Shown one piece after another: positions 4,947 through 5,303 of a stretch of DNA of 5,303 nucleotides. Under the pieces are notes generated by a model. That model searched no databases. It was not told the origin of the DNA and worked only from the letters and a program-made list of their open reading frames with translations. The position numbers were made by a program, and so were the translations under genes. This DNA is from an uncultured Oribacterium sp. (GTDB lineage Bacteria > Bacillota > Clostridia > Lachnospirales > Lachnospiraceae): contig CALHIC010000204.1 in the NCBI GenBank assembly GCA_938030845.1, forward strand, positions 1 through 5,303, given 5' to 3'. Numbering within the stretch: position 1 is the first letter of the stretch; each line of letters opens with the position of its first letter.

Positions 4947-5303
4947 ATGGAAGAGATGGATGTATTTCGTTTTATTGTAAACGGAAAAGAGGTGGAAACA
5001 AAGGAAGATAAGCCTTTGCTTCGTTTTCTTCGTGATGATTTAAAGTGTAAGTCCGTAAAAGACGGTTGTAGTGAAGGCGCCTGCGGTACCTGTACCATTT
5101 TGATTGATGGAAAGGCTGTACGTTCCTGTATTTTGTCTACCAAAAAGGCAGTGGGAAAGAACATTGTTACCGTTGAGGGGCTGAGCCTTCAGGAGAAGGA
5201 AGCCTATGTCTATGCCTTTGGACGTGCCGGTTCCGTACAGTGCGGATTCTGTATTCCCGGTATGGTGATGAGCGCCAAGGCTTTAATTGACGTGAACCCG
5301 AAT
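4947..5303 (+). CDS. Selenium-dependent xanthine dehydrogenase-like protein, N-terminal part
   Basis: Partial gene running off the right edge; the first 119 residues are visible. They form a two-cluster [2Fe-2S] domain. C41, C46, C49 and C61 (GCSEGACGTCT region) bind the first cluster. C99 and C102 (VQCGFCIPG) are the first half of the second, whose CRC pair should lie just beyond the edge. The text LLRFLRDDL, SVKDGCSEGACGTCT and AYVYAFGRAGSVQCGFC closely resembles the N-terminus of the fused Fe-S/molybdopterin proteins annotated as selenium-dependent xanthine dehydrogenase (TIGR03311), as I remember that family. If so, the missing part is a long Mo-binding domain, and the mature enzyme uses a labile selenium ligand, not selenocysteine. 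The alternative is a second stand-alone XdhC-type subunit or another fused Mo hydroxylase. It follows xdhABC after a terminator and probably has its own promoter. Confidence 0.8.
   Translation, partial: MEEMDVFRFIVNGKEVETKEDKPLLRFLRDDLKCKSVKDGCSEGACGTCTILIDGKAVRSCILSTKKAVGKNIVTVEGLSLQEKEAYVYAFGRAGSVQCGFCIPGMVMSAKALIDVNPN

Noticed and set aside
1..5303. tRNA or rRNA genes, CRISPR arrays, insertion sequences.
   Set aside because: No tRNA T-arm signature, regularly spaced repeats, transposase motifs or terminal repeats with target duplications were seen on either strand.

Overview
The window looks like chromosomal DNA of an anaerobic, moderately AT-rich Bacillota bacterium, most likely a Clostridia/Lachnospiraceae-type organism. 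This rests on strong AGGAGG-type ribosome sites, mixed AGA/CGT arginine codons, AT-rich intergenic regions and the gene content. The exact genus cannot be read from the sequence. Everything recognisable belongs to molybdenum hydroxylase purine metabolism (xanthine/hypoxanthine oxidation).

Layout: (1) Positions 1-615 carry no convincing gene, but hold several inverted repeats, an operator-like palindrome and a probable promoter (about 506-534). (2) An xdhABC operon on the + strand follows, in the same order as E. coli xdhABC: xdhA (molybdopterin subunit, 616-3063), a 155-base gap with a strong hairpin, xdhB (FAD subunit, 3219-4109), and xdhC ([2Fe-2S] subunit, 4102-4584, overlapping the end of xdhB by 8 bases). 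(3) Positions 4585-4946 form a gene-free stretch with a hairpin, a probable intrinsic terminator (4669-4702), a promoter-like region, and a roughly 190-base leader rich in small hairpins. (4) From 4947 to the right edge runs the N-terminal part of a second molybdenum hydroxylase. Its two-cluster [2Fe-2S] domain resembles the N-terminus of the fused selenium-dependent xanthine dehydrogenase family.

How the genes work together (family knowledge): XdhA hydroxylates the purine at the Mo centre, electrons pass through the two [2Fe-2S] clusters of XdhC to FAD on XdhB, and then to NAD+ or another acceptor. The fused second enzyme carries its own iron-sulfur domain. It normally has no FAD domain, so it may need a separate FAD subunit; sharing XdhB is an inference. 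Two different types of xanthine dehydrogenase side by side suggest a purine salvage or purine fermentation locus that continues to the right.

The three enzyme subunits and the fourth partial gene are well supported. The less ordinary material is regulatory. The two upstream regions share a TTTAGATT...CTAAAAAATA element, there is a strong intercistronic hairpin between xdhA and xdhB, the second gene has a long structured leader, and XdhA carries an insertion of about 30-35 residues. No mobile element, CRISPR array, tRNA or rRNA was seen.
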